A stretch of 64,000 bases of DNA from Onchocerca volvulus (lineage: Eukaryota; Nematoda; Chromadorea; Rhabditida; Onchocercidae). Below are positions 24,201 to 37,290 of the stretch, piece after piece. Both the position numbers and the translations under genes were made by a program. The notes under the pieces are model-generated. The model was not told where the DNA came from and did no database searches. It worked only from the letters and a program-made list of their open reading frames with translations. The stretch spans positions 21,338,824-21,402,823 of the forward strand of contig HG738138.1 in assembly GCA_000499405.2 (NCBI GenBank). Reading direction: 5' to 3'. The stretch's first letter is position 1; each line of letters starts with the position of its first letter.

Positions 24201-27200
24201 ATTGAAATTCCGGAGTAAAGTATTCTGCATTTATTTCCCCCTTCAAAGAAAAAAAAGACCAGACTTTCTTATTCTTTTATGAATTAACTTCTTTTTTCCT
24301 TTTTAATTTTTTAAAATAATATTGTACTTTAATAAATTTTAGTGATATTGTACCAGATATCCGAAGTATTTGCATTAATGAACTTGGCCAGTGGATGTCG
24401 GTCTATCCAGACCATTTTCTCGAAGATTCGTATCTCAAGTATATCGGCTGGTCCTTATATGATAAGGTTAGAATTTTGAAAAAAAAAAAAAAAAATTATG
24501 GGATGTTCATTCCTCTTTTGATTTTCTGATTTAGGTAAGCGATGTGCGTTTGAAATGCATTTTGGCACTTCTTCCATTGTACGGTCAACCGCATATGGCA
24601 CAGAAGTTGGAACTGTTTACGAATAAATTCAAGGATCGCCTTGTTAGTATGGTTATGGATAAGGATAGTGATGTTGCAGTGCGTGCATGTCAGTTGCTGA
24701 CAGAAATTTATCGTATCTACCCATCGGCTTTAACACTTAAAGATTGTGTACCTATTTATGAAATGGTATACTGCAATCATCGCGGTCTGGCTCAGGCTGC
24801 TGGGGAGTTTTTAAATACAAAAGTCAGTTGGAAAAGTTCTATGTAATGTTTGCTAAATAAATGTTTTTTTTCTTCTTTTAAATTTTGATGTACAATCTCA
24901 TAGCTTTTATAATTGAAAATACGAGAATAAAGAGAGCTTCATCATCAATATTTTGAGATCATAAAATTTGATTTAATATACCCAGTCTCCTCGCTATGCT
25001 TGGTGTATAATGTATCTTGGGAACTTCCAGGTATTTCAAAATTTACAAGTGCTTTCATCAGAAAAAAACCGTGTTAATGACAACGCAAAGCAATTAATTA
25101 TTGATCTGGTCCAGTTCTTTGTAGAGGGCGATGTTAGTATCTTAATGTTCTGCGTTTTGTTTTCTTTTATTATATAATACTTAGAATTTTTCTCTTGCTG
25201 CGTTGTTTTCATTCTAGTGCCATGATCATGCGGCTTATCTTGTTGATGCTCTCATTGACACTAATCCAATGATCAAGGATTGGAAAACAATGGCAGATTT
25301 ATTACTTTCTGGCGAGGGTTGGTAATAATTTTTTTTTTTTTTTCTTGATAATAAGAAGATGGAAACTCACTGTTCAGAAAAAAAGATTTTTCAGATCCCA
25401 TATTTTATAGTTATTTTCAGAAGCAGAGAAAATAAAAATCAAGATATTGGTATAGTTAGAGATTTGCTGACATTTTATACAGCGTTTCCTGACTTCCAAG
25501 GAAAGTTTATGTATTTGAAAGAAAAGAAAAAAAAACTGAAATTATTTTTAGCTGAAGGTTTCGAAAGTGAACTAATTGAAGTGTTGGTATGCTCTATAAA
25601 ACAAGCAGCTTCGGGTGAAAGTCCAATTGGACGAGCTCATATATCTAGAAAAGGATCGATTCTCAATAAAGACGTTCGCTTATTGCAAGAAGACAGAGCT
25701 CGACTTTCAGAAGTGCTGATTCCCCAGTTGCCACAACTTCTTCAGCGTGTAAGTATTTGTATACCTTGCACAAATCTCACTGATCAGTATATTTGCCGCA
25801 AGAAGAGTTGGAGAGGAATATATTCCTCCTGGTCCATTATCGCGCGTATTTGTAATTCATGCATTTTCTGAATTTATGTTTTATAAAGTTTTGATACTGG
25901 CTTAATTCCTCTTGCAGTATGCTTGAATTACCGAATATCTTTTTCAGTTTATAGCTGATCGAGATAAAGTAGCAAATCTAATCACTGTACCTCTCTATTT
26001 TCAACTTGATATGTACATGGCTAGTAGGTTGGAAAAGGTAAGCATCGCTTTTTTTTTCATGTTGCTGAATTTTTTGATTTGAAATGTAGAGCTCTTATTT
26101 TAGTTTCCTACTTTTCTTTTAGCATCTGGATGAATTGATGAGTATTTTGGAAAGCATTGTTGAAAAGCACGCAGATGATGAAATTCTTCAGTGCGTTGCA
26201 GAAGTAATGTCTTACTTCACAACCAATGTCGCTGTAAGTTTTTTTCATGCAGACAATGTTTTGGCTTAACTTTCTACATCGATTGAGATGATGCAGTATC
26301 TGAATATTTTGGTGTCATTGATGTGATTGTTCGGTGTGTCTGGTGCATCACAAATTATGAATGATAGCATGCTGGTTTTTATCGCTTTTCATCATATTTT
26401 GAAATTTAGAAAATTTATCTCTAATGGTTATCATTTAACTTAGGATAGTTATAACTTATAATTGCTTTGAGTTTGGATCATTTGGGAAGCGTTTTGCTTT
26501 CTCCTGTATTTTTTCACTGTTGCGTTTTATTGAATAAGTGGTAAGATTTAATAAGTTTTAATTTTTCCTTATTGCAGGTAGCACAACATACAGAAACGCA
26601 TCATCTGAAAATGTTGGATGCTTTGGCTTTACAACTACGACATTCCATACAGCATTTTCATCGAGAACAAACAGTAGATGAGGAAGACGATGCCGCAATG
26701 CTTGCAGCTTTTCGTAAAATTACAGCTTTTGCAATGTATATTTCCTATGTCTTTGCAAAATTTTTCTATTTGTATAAAAGGGGATTCCAGTTAGGGAAGA
26801 AAATCTGCTAAGAAATTCATTCTTTTTTTAGGTTCGAAGATTTAAAAAAGTGGCAGTTGTGGGATGCCACACTCAGTGTCCTGATAAATGCAGACGATAA
26901 ACAAGTCTCACGTGATATTGGTGAAAAAGCCGTAATTCTTCTGTTTGCCATTCTAAGCTGGGATATAAATCGTTTGGTTACTGAACAGGAACCAAATAAA
27001 GCGGTTAGTTGCTTAGATTCTTTTGTTTACATCTGATTCCATTTATCTAACGTTGATTATTATGATAATGCTAGAAATACATAAGTTTTGTCCTCGAATC
27101 GTGTTTTATATAATTAATTCTTGATTTGATGTGGCCTTGATTAATTTTTGACTTGCAGGTTTTTTTAGTATTTATGCTTTTTCATCTGTTATTATTCATT

Positions 27201-29489
27201 CTCTGATTTGTTTCATCTTTTTTTGATTGAGAATATAAATAAATATGATACTGAAGAAAATAATGTTTATTTTTTTATCATATGCAATCTAGACCATTTT
27301 TATATAGAGGATAAGCAGTGCAACAGATGTTTTATGCTTTGTTTTCAGGAGGCAATAAAGAAATTGCGGAAGCATAGGGATCAATTCACTGCTCTAGTTA
27401 CATCAATAATGATGAGTGGTGCATCGGGTGTTGAAAATGTTAGTAATTTTATCTTTTTCGTTTACAAATTGCCCTTTTAGATCTTTGCTTTATCGTTCTA
27501 TTGAGTAGCAACGTTAACTATTTGACCTTTCATAAATTGAAGGCCTTCTTGTGTTTTGTGGATGCTTTAATGATGTTCAACGGACTACCTGATAAAAGTT
27601 TGTCAATTGAATTAAACAAAGATATTACGCGAGCACTTTCAATGTTTGTGGAAGATAATGTTTTTGTAGAAGAAAACGATGCAGGTAAAATATTTTGACC
27701 ATATTTAACAGTCATTTCTATAGTACAATGAATGTTAAAGGAACAAATTTAACCATTGTTATATTGAAATAATAACGGTATATAGGGAAGAATTTAGTTG
27801 GGAAATCTATCGAAATCCTCCTTTGAAGTGTCACTATGATTTAGAATAGATTAATTTTGATACTTTTGGAATTTAACATGATGATGATAATGTTGTTATA
27901 GAACGATCCTTGGATCAACAGACACAAGTCGAATTGATGCATAAACGACGCAAAATATTAGTTCAATTTTGCAAACTAATATTGCATGGTATCCTTCCGA
28001 TTTATGAAGCCTGCATAGTATTACAATTCTATACGAAGGTATTTATTTATTGAATTTTTTAGTTTAATCGTTTCTTTTAATTTTATGCTCAAATTTACAA
28101 TTGCTTGCAGTTCTACACCGACTTTGGGGATATTTTGAAAACTTTACTCACAAAATGTCGTGATATAGATCGGTTGAGCTGTGCAAGAGCGGTAGCAACC
28201 GCGCTTTGCCATCATTACGAGGAAATCAAGGTATAATGTTATTAATTTAATTTTCTTTGTTTTCCGCTTCGTCTTTTGCTGTTTTATACTGTTACTCACC
28301 GCACCTTAAGATCTTTTTTAAATGTTCGTTTTTTTTTTTTTTCTTTATTTTTTTAAAGCTTTAGATGATATAATAGTTCTTCTGTTTTGTTCGAACTCTT
28401 CCTTTTTAGCGAGCTTCCGAAGGGAACTGTATCGATCCAAACTCGGACGATTTTGTTTCAATTCGTGATCTGGCAAAACGTTTTTCTAATCTCTTTGGTT
28501 CTGATCCAATTAAAAGCCGTGAAGCTTTAGCCATTATTCATAAGTGAGATTTTAAATGATATTTAATTCACTGTTGGGTTTGGCAACAGTACCGAATTAA
28601 GTTTAATCTATAAGTTTAGCAACTGAATTTTCAGGGATGGTATTGTATTTGCTCTGAAAAACGAGGATGACATAAGTCGAAATAGTCAGCATACAAATTT
28701 AAGCTTTCTCGAAATTTTGTGCGAATTCAGTGGCAAATTACTACGACAGGATAAAATTTCTGTGTAACTGTTTGTAATTATTATATATGACATTTGTAAT
28801 GCAAGAAAAAATGTTCGCTTACGAAAGATATGGATTCAACAACTGAATTTCATTTGATATTTTATGATGTATATTCCAGAACACTGGAAATTTTTGTGTC
28901 CATAACTACGATTTTTATATTCAGTAGATGAATCATTAAAAATTAGACTCGTTCTTAGGTTAAGGGAAGAAAAAGCTTTCGTTTTTGAGTCACTATCTTA
29001 ACTTTTGCTTCTTTAGTCTTCGATATTTGGAAAAACACGGTGAAGCATTTGCTAAGGAAGAGCCATATATGATTTACAAGGCCTCTTTACAGGTTAAGTT
29101 TTAATATTTCCTGTTACTTGCGATTTTTTTTTCATATTATTTAAAGGGACAGGATTGATGGGAGCATTAAAGTTAGAGATTAGTTAGGAATTCCCCTTAC
29201 TGGTTTAGTAAAATGTAAGCGAATTAAAACATTCGTTGTGTAGTCGGCGAAAACCTCATGTGTTCGTCTTATATTACTACTAAATAATTACATTGCCTTG
29301 ACATTACATAGACATAAGAATTTATTAAGAGAATAATGTCCTATCAAAAAAATTAATTTTTAGGAGCGTAATGACGATGTATCGACTGTACGTAGTGTCG
29401 CTGTACGTGGACGAAGTCGGGGGCGCGGACGGGGGAAGGGTACGCCAACGTATACATCAGCAGCATCTGTATATAGTGGAGACGACTAA
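21250..29489 (+). CDS. scc-3: cohesin subunit SA / SCC3 (STAG), 27 exons, complete
   Basis: Exons: 21250-21377, 21868-22009, 22104-22235, 22272-22343, 22443-22579, 22769-22883, 23165-23291, 23577-23650, 23721-23798, 24022-24095, 24343-24466, 24535-24822, 25031-25132, 25218-25317, 25552-25748, 25948-26037, 26123-26233, 26578-26735, 26832-27003, 27349-27438, 27543-27684, 27902-28038, 28111-28230, 28410-28543, 28635-28763, 29017-29092, 29364-29489. All junctions keep phase; 1124 aa. SA is the HEAT-repeat subunit that binds the SCC1/RAD21 kleisin and loads and holds cohesin on chromatin. Family landmarks: a STAG-domain start ([20 protein letters not shown]), [36 protein letters not shown], the stromalin-conserved domain ([34 protein letters not shown]), then HDHAAYLVD and RLEKHLDEL. 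Both ends are basic: an AT-hook-like [14 protein letters not shown] near residues 91-105 and an RG-rich tail ([12 protein letters not shown]). It is somewhat shorter than vertebrate SA1/SA2 and lacks their long C-terminal extension. The exon 2 donor is the least certain junction (three in-phase options). Confidence 0.95.
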
Positions 29490-29499
29490 TTTTAAAGTC

Positions 29500-29505
29500 A
29501 ATAAA
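29500..29505 (+). terminator. poly(A) signal of the cohesin SA gene
   Basis: AATAAA occurs 11 nt after the TAA stop, giving a very short 3' UTR. Confidence 0.7.
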
Positions 29506-32206
29506 AATTTTATGAAAAGATAATTTTTCTTCCATCAAGACTAACTTCAGTCAGTTTTTCCAAATTTATTCAAAGCATTCATCATCGTATTTGTAAAAAT
29601 ATGATTTATTCACTGCTTGATCGGTGATCATTTATTTAAGAGAACTCTAAAAAGAAAAATAGTGTGCAACGCTTAATTCAAGCAGCATCATTCTTTTTAT
29701 CTGAAATTCCAGTAAGCTTATGTTTCCATGAATTGTCTATTCCATTAACTTATCTTCACCAATTATTCAACTTCATTATTTATTCCTCCTTATTGCGGCA
29801 GTTCCTAGTGCAGGAACTCAAATTGAAATTCCTATTATTTGCAAATCGCTGTTTTAGGGAAAGTCGCAAGTAATTTATCAGTGTTATATTGTTCAAAAAT
29901 TTCATTATCATGAGATAATCCTTGCATAAGACAAACTTTTCCTGTCTTTTCACTTTCCTTTCATTGAAATGTCGTTTTTGGAAGAGTGTGGTTAGTTTAG
30001 AATGTACATTTCATTAAGTTTGATTTATTTAATTGGGCTATTTTGATAGTAATTAGTGATTTGAATTCATGTTATTTACAGGATACCAACAAACTTTTAT
30101 CCTAGTAAAAATAAGTGATGATTAATGATATGATTTGATTTGTATGTCTATTGATTATTACTTAATTATGTTGTAGTATCACATTGTTTGTGAGTTCGTA
30201 TTGTTAATAGGAATGGCTTATGACGTAGTGTTATGCTGTGGAATTTATGTATATTGTGAATTTATAAAGTTGTGAATATGATTGTTGAATTTATAAAGTT
30301 GTGAATATGATTGAATTGATTGATGTCTTCTGATCACTTTTTTATGCAGCTGAGCTTCTTTGTATACTGGCTGTATTCCATTATAGTTTATCTTAAAAGT
30401 TTTAGCTTCCTGACAGAATATTCTTTGTATGTGTATGCGATATGTATTTATATGTTTGTGATGCCGACAGCCAGCGTACAGTATCATGGAGCATAGATAC
30501 CAATTGATTTAAATTCCGTTGAGAATAGTGAGCGAATGAGGGACACGGGAAAGACGGCGACAATTTATTACATTCAGACACTCTCTCTCCGTGGTCCATT
30601 CGTCCAGTCATTCATCTGATGTCATATATTCTCAACCTTTCTGCCATTTACTACCTGTCTGCAGTGCTATTAGATGAGGAATGTAAGTGGGTAGTGTCAA
30701 ATTAGAAATTTGGCTAATTTTCTACTTTTATTCTCAAATTATTTACCAAGATGATTTGTTTAATCTCATACGTAATCTTGCTGTATGGAGATGGAATGTA
30801 TGATCATTATAACTTCATTGGAGTTACTTCGTTAAGATAACGGAGGAATGTGATGGGACGGTTAGCAGATGGATAATGTCATTAAAATGTCTCTGCCCAG
30901 AGGAAAACGTATAATATGTTCCGTTTTTACCTTAATTAACAGTATTATTTAACAAATAACGCGAAAGAACGGAAATAGTTGTCTATTTTTCGATGAAATC
31001 AATGCTCGAATACCCTCAGGCAAAGAATCAGTCCTGTTGCTACATTGATAAGATTGTTGTTAACAAACAGAGATCAAACCATCCATCTCTTCATAAGCCA
31101 ACGATATCCTGAATTCATTCGTTGTATCTGGTCGGTTCAACCCTACCAAATGTCTTCAATTTTTGTCTTCCATGTCACTGCTCCTCTCCTTAATTCTTTA
31201 TGCCATCCATTTCTTCATTCTTGTTTATTGCATGTTCACATTTTGGGGATTTCTCTATCAAGTAGTTGATCTCATCCTTGTAATCAATATTATGTTATCG
31301 TTTATTAGTAATAAGTTCTGACCAATGTTGCGGATATGTCTTTATGTCCTCATGATGACAGGTTATCTTTCCAATCATTAACATTCATGAGATTTCTTTT
31401 AAATCCAATTACAGGAAGAGAACTTCAAGACGCCTGTCAATTTGTTTTTTAATGGAATTGATGTTTGAAAAATGTCACCATGCACTGAGTTATTTTGGCA
31501 TATTGCGGCTAAACTGCCATGACATTTTCTTATTTATCAATGAGAAGAGAGTGTCTTGTCAAAAAAGCATCGATTCGATGGGCCATAATGCTTTCTGATT
31601 TTTTCTCATAGCCGCTGTTTACTTCATATTTAAGCCTATGTTTGAGTACATTAAGAAGCATTACAAAGATAGAATCAACCATTCTCATTCATTGCTTGAC
31701 TCTCCGTATTTAGTTTTATCGATCAGTCTTATCCTGACGAACTGTACTTTTTCAATTTCCACTTTTGATCATTTATATAAGAGGAATGAGCAGAAAGGTT
31801 CTCTATTTGCTTAAAGTGCTTTTTCGATCCCCTTTATTTTTTAAAATGTATAATTTCTTATATCGCAAATAGTATCTGCGAGCTTTTAGTGTCCTCAAGC
31901 ACTAATTTGGTGTTGCTGCTCAGAGCTCAGAGAAATAGCTTGAAATTTGGTCGAAACGGAATAGACACCCATTTTCCGATATTTTTGTTCTCCATTTCAG
32001 TTTTCCATTTTTCGTACATTAATCTTTGCTGTTTACTGTAGATTGATCTAATGGATTGTTGCTGTCCTAGCAAATCCTCTCCCAGTATTTTCGTGAAATT
32101 ATTTTAGGTGTGATCTCTGAACAAGTTATCGTAGTCTCCTAGGTTTTATTCAGATGCTGTGTTTATAGTTTAAAGTAGAAAAATCTTTGAATTTTGGATA
32201 TTTCAG
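29506..32206. other. intergenic region between SA and Sen2 genes
   Basis: No coding exon supported on either strand. It contains a 29-bp tandem duplication at 30258-30315 and a GC-richer patch around 30520-30680 with a CTCTCTCTC run. Open frames at 29664-29873 and 31045-31269 are low in complexity and have no splice context. Confidence 0.5.
30258..30315. repeat. 29-bp tandem duplication (two copies)
   Basis: GAATTTATAAAGTTGTGAAT plus ATGATTG and two variable bases is repeated twice head to tail, with difference only in the last two bases (TT versus AA). Confidence 0.9.
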
Positions 32207-32214
32207 AGAATTAT
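32199..32214 (+). promoter_or_regulatory. putative trans-splice acceptor of the Sen2 gene
   Basis: GGATATTTCAG ends at 32206, 8 nt before the ATG at 32215. The frame is open further upstream only with a non-ATG start, so this ATG is preferred and the acceptor is probably for a spliced leader. Confidence 0.5.
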
Positions 32215-35200
32215 ATGGATTTATTGATTTTTGAACATAAACGTGGAACTGTGGAAAATTATAAAACGCCAATATGTGTTCCGACTGGTAAGTATTATGG
32301 GATATTAGCAGGTGAGCAGGTTATAGTATCAGATATGAAGGCAGCGGATGATTTGAATGCATTTGGATGTTATGGTGAATTTTTGCAACGACGTGAGCCT
32401 CGTGTATCAGTGGAATGTTTCGAAAGTGATGCTCATCAACAGCAAGAGAAGTGTCATTTTAAGGCCTCATCTATTGATTCTGATCATAATGATCCTGGTG
32501 GTGGAAGCAGTATCTCATCAAAATTTACCCAGCAATCAGAAAGGTTGAGTCTTTATCTTTTTTTTTTTTTTTTTAATCATATTGGTTGATTAGTGTATGT
32601 AGGACGTATCATTATGGTTCTTGAAATATTTGTTGCCTTAAATTTTTGATTTTTTTTTTTTCAATTTGTTCTGAAAATTCCACAAAACTTTAACTCTGCC
32701 ATTTGAAATAATCGTAATTATCTCGTGTGATTTCAAACATCCTTAAAGATCCATTTGTTCCATCTTATTTATTTTTATTTTCTTATTCTACAATTGATCG
32801 GCATTATTTTCTTCTCCCACTTCATCAGGCTTAAAAGTTCTCTCTTTCTAGTTAAAATATCTGTCATTTGATTTTCGATTGTTTTCTTGCAAAGAAAAAT
32901 TTACTATTGTAAATTAGCACTAATTATTTCAACATTGCTATCGTAACAGTACTCATTTTTATTCCTCCATATTCCATAAGTTAAACGGACTGTTAGTGAT
33001 AGCTTTTAAGTTGGAATATTGAAATTATTGTCTTTAAATAGTTTCAAATTTAAAAAAAAATTTCTTTCATAGTGTATCGATTTCCTTTTTTGTTTTTAAT
33101 ATCATGCATTATTATTCAAATTGTGTTCCACTTATCGTTTACTTATCGTAAATTCTCTTCTAAATACTTTCTTGCCAAACATCACCTCTTTATTATTTAA
33201 TTAAACATTTTCGGCCACTTTATAGCAGAAGGAATTTATCGATTACTGTCTCTTTGAAGCAGTTCTTTTTGATTTGTTTTATATTATAGCATAACTGGTA
33301 TCGCTAAAAGTTATCGTAATGTCAAACGATTAAGTTGATTTATCAAGGGAAGATTGATAAGGATGCATTGATCTTTACCTTTACAATGCTTTATTAAACC
33401 GTTAGAGGACAGAATCATTGGGAAGGTAACTCTTTCTGCAATTGTTTCATCACTCTCACGCTACGTTATCACCTTTATTTATTATAATAATAAATATTTA
33501 TTATAATAATAAAGTAGCTATCACATATGACAGATTAGGTACAAATGACTTCTAAAGTTCTAATCATAGTAACTGATATCACATATCTTAATTTTTAAGT
33601 GTGAATTAAATTATTTTCTTCCGTTGTTAGTGCTCTTTTTAAATCGCTTTATCCTTCAACCATGACAGCCTTTAATATTTCTTGAAATTTTGAAGTTTTT
33701 CAGATGACAAAATACGGAAGCAAAGTCTAATCTCAATAAACCACAATAAATAGTGCAAATTAAAATTTCCGTATCTTTATTTCAGTCTTTTTGCTATTTG
33801 TTACAATCACAATTTTGTTAAAACAGTACGACTCTCATTTTATTTAATGAAGAAGAAAAATAAAAATTAGCATTGATACCTCTGAGTATACTATCATTTG
33901 TGTTATTCAGCTCTCCGCATTTTTCATTGGCTTACTGTTTTTTTATCACTCTCTTCTTTTTCATTTAATTTAATCCCAGTGTGCCAATATGAAGCAAATT
34001 AATTGCATTTAAATCAAAGATTACTTACCATTTCATGCACTATTTAATGATAATTCAAATCACTGCATCTATTCGCAGATGCGAAGTTAATTGCTGTGCT
34101 AAATTTTGTTTCATTCTCTTGATTTCTAATAAACTAACGTCCATTATTATCGATTTTATTTTTTAATTTCCATATCGATGACATATTTAGATTTCTGTCT
34201 TCTTGTTCTTTCTGAATTTATTGATAATGAAACGATGAATTTGACCATGGATATATATATAATGATTACTTTTTAGAAATAATTTATGTGATAATTCGGT
34301 CCTCTTATCAGCAAAAGATTCAGGGATGAAATTTAATTTCGAAAGAAAAATAGTCTTTGTTTTGAATTCAATTCACAACTTTTTACATTCAGTACAAGAT
34401 ACTGATGTGCGTATGTCTATATATGTGTATAAATTTGATATAATTAAGTTTGTAAGTAGGAAAACAGAATACTGTGGGATGAGGGTATGCGCTCTCTGAT
34501 ATCATCTATCAGCCTTCTTGTCTTATCAGAGCCATCATTGCACACAATTGCATTTGTCTATTTACTTTCCCATATTTCTTTCTCGTTCATTTGTTATGAT
34601 TTAATCTAAGTTTATTTTATATCCAGTATTTAAATATCATTTGAATAGACTCTTAGTTTATCCAAATTTTACATGAATAGATTTAACATGAGTAGACTCT
34701 GATATGTATATTCAGACAGTTACAAATTCGAAATTCCTCGGCCAAAAGATTGAATTAATTGAATTAATTTAATTAACCTTTCTTATTTGAAATATAAACT
34801 GTAACTCATAATTAGTTCATGCAAGTGATCAAAGGAAATGCTGATATTAGTGAAGTAACTGATAGTTGGGATGGTGAATTCATGCGAAGAATTGGGAGTT
34901 CTGAATTTAAACATCAGGAATTTATTATTGGTGTTTCACATTGTTCGTTGTTTTCCTACTTCTTTTTAGCATAGACAAGTGTGTAATTGATTTAATTCAA
35001 TTGATTTTATTTTGTTGAATTCATTTTATCAGTTTCGCGTTCCTTTCAGGTTGAAAATTTGTTGTGTTGTTGTTTATTTTCCGCACTGAATATTTGATTT
35101 TTCTTTGTATTGATTTATTTCCATCTTTGATTTTTGTTGTATGATTGAAAATGCGATTTCATGTCTAAAAGTGTGTCATTGCTTCACAACATTTCGTCCA

Positions 35201-37208
35201 GGAATGATGGGAAATGAAAGTGATGAAGATTGTTTTATTCTTCGGAGACACTGGACTTAATTTGTTCTCTTCTCTTCAGAATTATTTGTAAATTTTTTCC
35301 CAATGATGAACATTCATGAGAAAAGATTGCTTTTCATTATACATTGTTTTTCCTGATTTCCATACTGAGTTCTTAGATCTTTTAAATGATTATTCTATTC
35401 AAGCACTTTTGAAGAGTAACTCATATAACTGAAGTTTTCTAGTTTTTCGATGTATGTTGTTGGATCAATTTCTGTGCTCTTTGAGCCTGAAAAAGTTCAA
35501 GTTACGAAACATCTTTGCAGTAATTTTCTTTGTTTAAATTCACAATAAAGTTTGCGCACTCCTCAGTATGCCAGTTCTCCCTGCATTATTGTTTACTTTC
35601 GAAGTGGTTTTGGTGGTAATTTGTAATAAAAGTACAATGATCTCTATGATATATCAGAAAGCAAGACTTTTTTTGACAAAGAAGGAACTTCTAGCAGCGG
35701 TTTAGTATTCATGTTAAATTTTAATTACTGATTGAATTGTCGATATCATTATCTGCACCTTATTTAAAATTTATTGAGTATTGACAATGAAAGGCACGAA
35801 AATTTGAAATCGTCTCTCTATAAATAAAATTCCTAATCTATCTGTTTCCTCCGCACTATATTGATGTTTTCTGGAAATTGGGGGAGAATGGAAGTAATGA
35901 CTCTGCACTCAGTTCGTTTTTATTTAGACCAAAAGAAAAAAATCACTAAATGGAAAGCATAATAGGAAGCATTTGTCTGTAATAGTAAAGCGACACTGTC
36001 TTCCCTGATCTAAACAATTTTTTTATGTAGTTTATAATTTCTAGCATATGGCCTTTGAAAGATGAAACCGGCTATGTCTGTGTCCAATAACTCCGACATT
36101 AGGGTTGGATTGTGCGTCTTAAAATTTTTTTTATGCTTTCTCGCTCAAAGGCACATCATTTTCGGTATTAATATCTTCCCCATTCCTCATGTTCATGTAG
36201 ATTTGCGATTTGCGATGCACTCTGTATCGAGAACATTGACAGATGTGAAATTAATCTCTGTTCTCCACTATGATTGAGTTTAAGGTAACAAAAGAGAATG
36301 TTGCTCTAATCATCATGAAAGAATTTGGTGCATCATGTTAGGTTCATTCCAAGTGTCTTTCTCTGCTGGCTCTTAAAATGTTGTTTGAACACAATTAGTT
36401 GTGGAGACCTTTTTTGGGTATTTTTCCAACAATTGGAGGTTTTTTTTAAAATAAGTATAGCTACAATGATTTTCTTAACTTTCTCATCCATCTTCATATT
36501 TCATTTTCTTACTACAATTGATGATGTTGATGTTAACGAGCATTATTCTCCGTTATTTGAAATATGCCTGCTTTAAAAAATGACTTTTCCAATATGATTG
36601 TTGTTATTTTTTCAATGTGAAAGTTTCCTTTCTTTTTTTTTCTTTTTATTTATTTTTTTTATTATTTGAATGTTTAGAAAGTACGGTTAGGATATTTCAG
36701 ATCAGCTAAAGCTTGGAAAAAATTATGGCCAACGGATAATTCACTTCGTTTAAGTATGGAGGAAGCAATGTATCTTAGTGCGGAAATCGGAGTCTTACAA
36801 ATATTTACTGATGACCAACAGGAATGTATACCGGATGTCGTCTGGAAGACATTCTATGATCGTTATGGAATTCGCTTTGTAAAACGTTATACAACTTACC
36901 GGTATTTTAGGCGTCAGGGTTGGGTTGTACGATCTGGCCTTCATTGTGGGGTGGATTTCATGCTTTATCGTGATGGGCCTCAATATTATCATAGTAGTGC
37001 GGCGGTTCGAATCATTTCTACAGGATGTAGACGCGATGCATCATCCTTTGTCGCACTCAACAGAGAGTTGAATAGTATGAAGAAGACGTTAATCGAAGTG
37101 ATCGTGGTTATTCCTGAGGACTGTGATATCCAGAGCATCGATTCCATCCGCCGCATTTCTATCACACATGTCACTGCCCTTACTTGGAAAACATCTGATG
37201 ATCGGTGA
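32215..37208 (+). CDS. TSEN2: tRNA-splicing endonuclease subunit Sen2 (catalytic), 2 exons
   Basis: Exons 32215-32543 and 36701-37208 join in phase 2 to give 278 aa. Sen2 cuts the 5' splice site of pre-tRNA introns in the nuclear SEN complex. Exon 1 encodes the family N-terminus (PICVPTGKYYGILAGEQVIV, then LNAFGCYGEFLQR), matching the Sen2 pattern of a short strand followed by L-x-x-x-G-x-[FY]-G. Exon 2 encodes LSMEEAMYLSAEIGVL and the endonuclease fold: YRYFRRQGWVVRSGLHCGVD, FMLYRDGPQYYHSSAAVRI, NSMKKTLIEVIVV. The expected catalytic triad is present as Y199, H207 and K238. The protein is shorter than human TSEN2 (465 aa): the acidic middle linker is nearly absent. The intron of about 4.16 kb is far longer than others here; a linker exon inside it could have been missed, but the two exons join in frame without one. 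A good AATAAA lies at 37285-37290. Confidence 0.87.
32544..36700 (+). other. 4.16-kb intron of the Sen2 gene
   Basis: AT-rich sequence with no recognisable gene on either strand. It contains a direct repeat of about 18 bp (TTTATTATAATAATAAATA units, 33477-33514) and several TA-rich runs. Open frames at 36062-36277 and 36325-36576 are hydrophobic, low complexity and lack splice context. Confidence 0.5.
33477..33514. repeat. 18-19 bp direct and quasi-palindromic AT repeat
   Basis: Two adjacent copies of TTTATTATAATAATAAA; the unit is also nearly self-complementary, so it can form a hairpin. Confidence 0.8.
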
Positions 37209-37284
37209 ATTCTTTTCTTCTGAAATTTATCCCTCAAATTTCCCGAAGATCGCTATTTTTTGCGTCATTCTACTTTGTTGAACA

Positions 37285-37290
37285 AATAAA
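37285..37290 (+). terminator. poly(A) signal of the Sen2 gene
   Basis: AATAAA 77 nt after the TGA stop of the Sen2 reading frame. Confidence 0.55.

Noticed and set aside
25359..25871. 170-codon plus-strand open frame
   Set aside because: It is intron sequence that stays open into cohesin SA exon 25552-25748 and then into the next intron; only the exon part matches the SA family.
36062..36576. Two plus-strand open frames in the Sen2 intron
   Set aside because: Low complexity, Phe/Leu-rich translations of AT-rich intron; no acceptor/donor pair that keeps phase with the flanking exons.
36701..37208. Loss of the catalytic lysine in Sen2
   Set aside because: A first alignment seemed to put Ser at the Lys position, but the catalytic Lys aligns with the MKKTL segment, where Lys is present.
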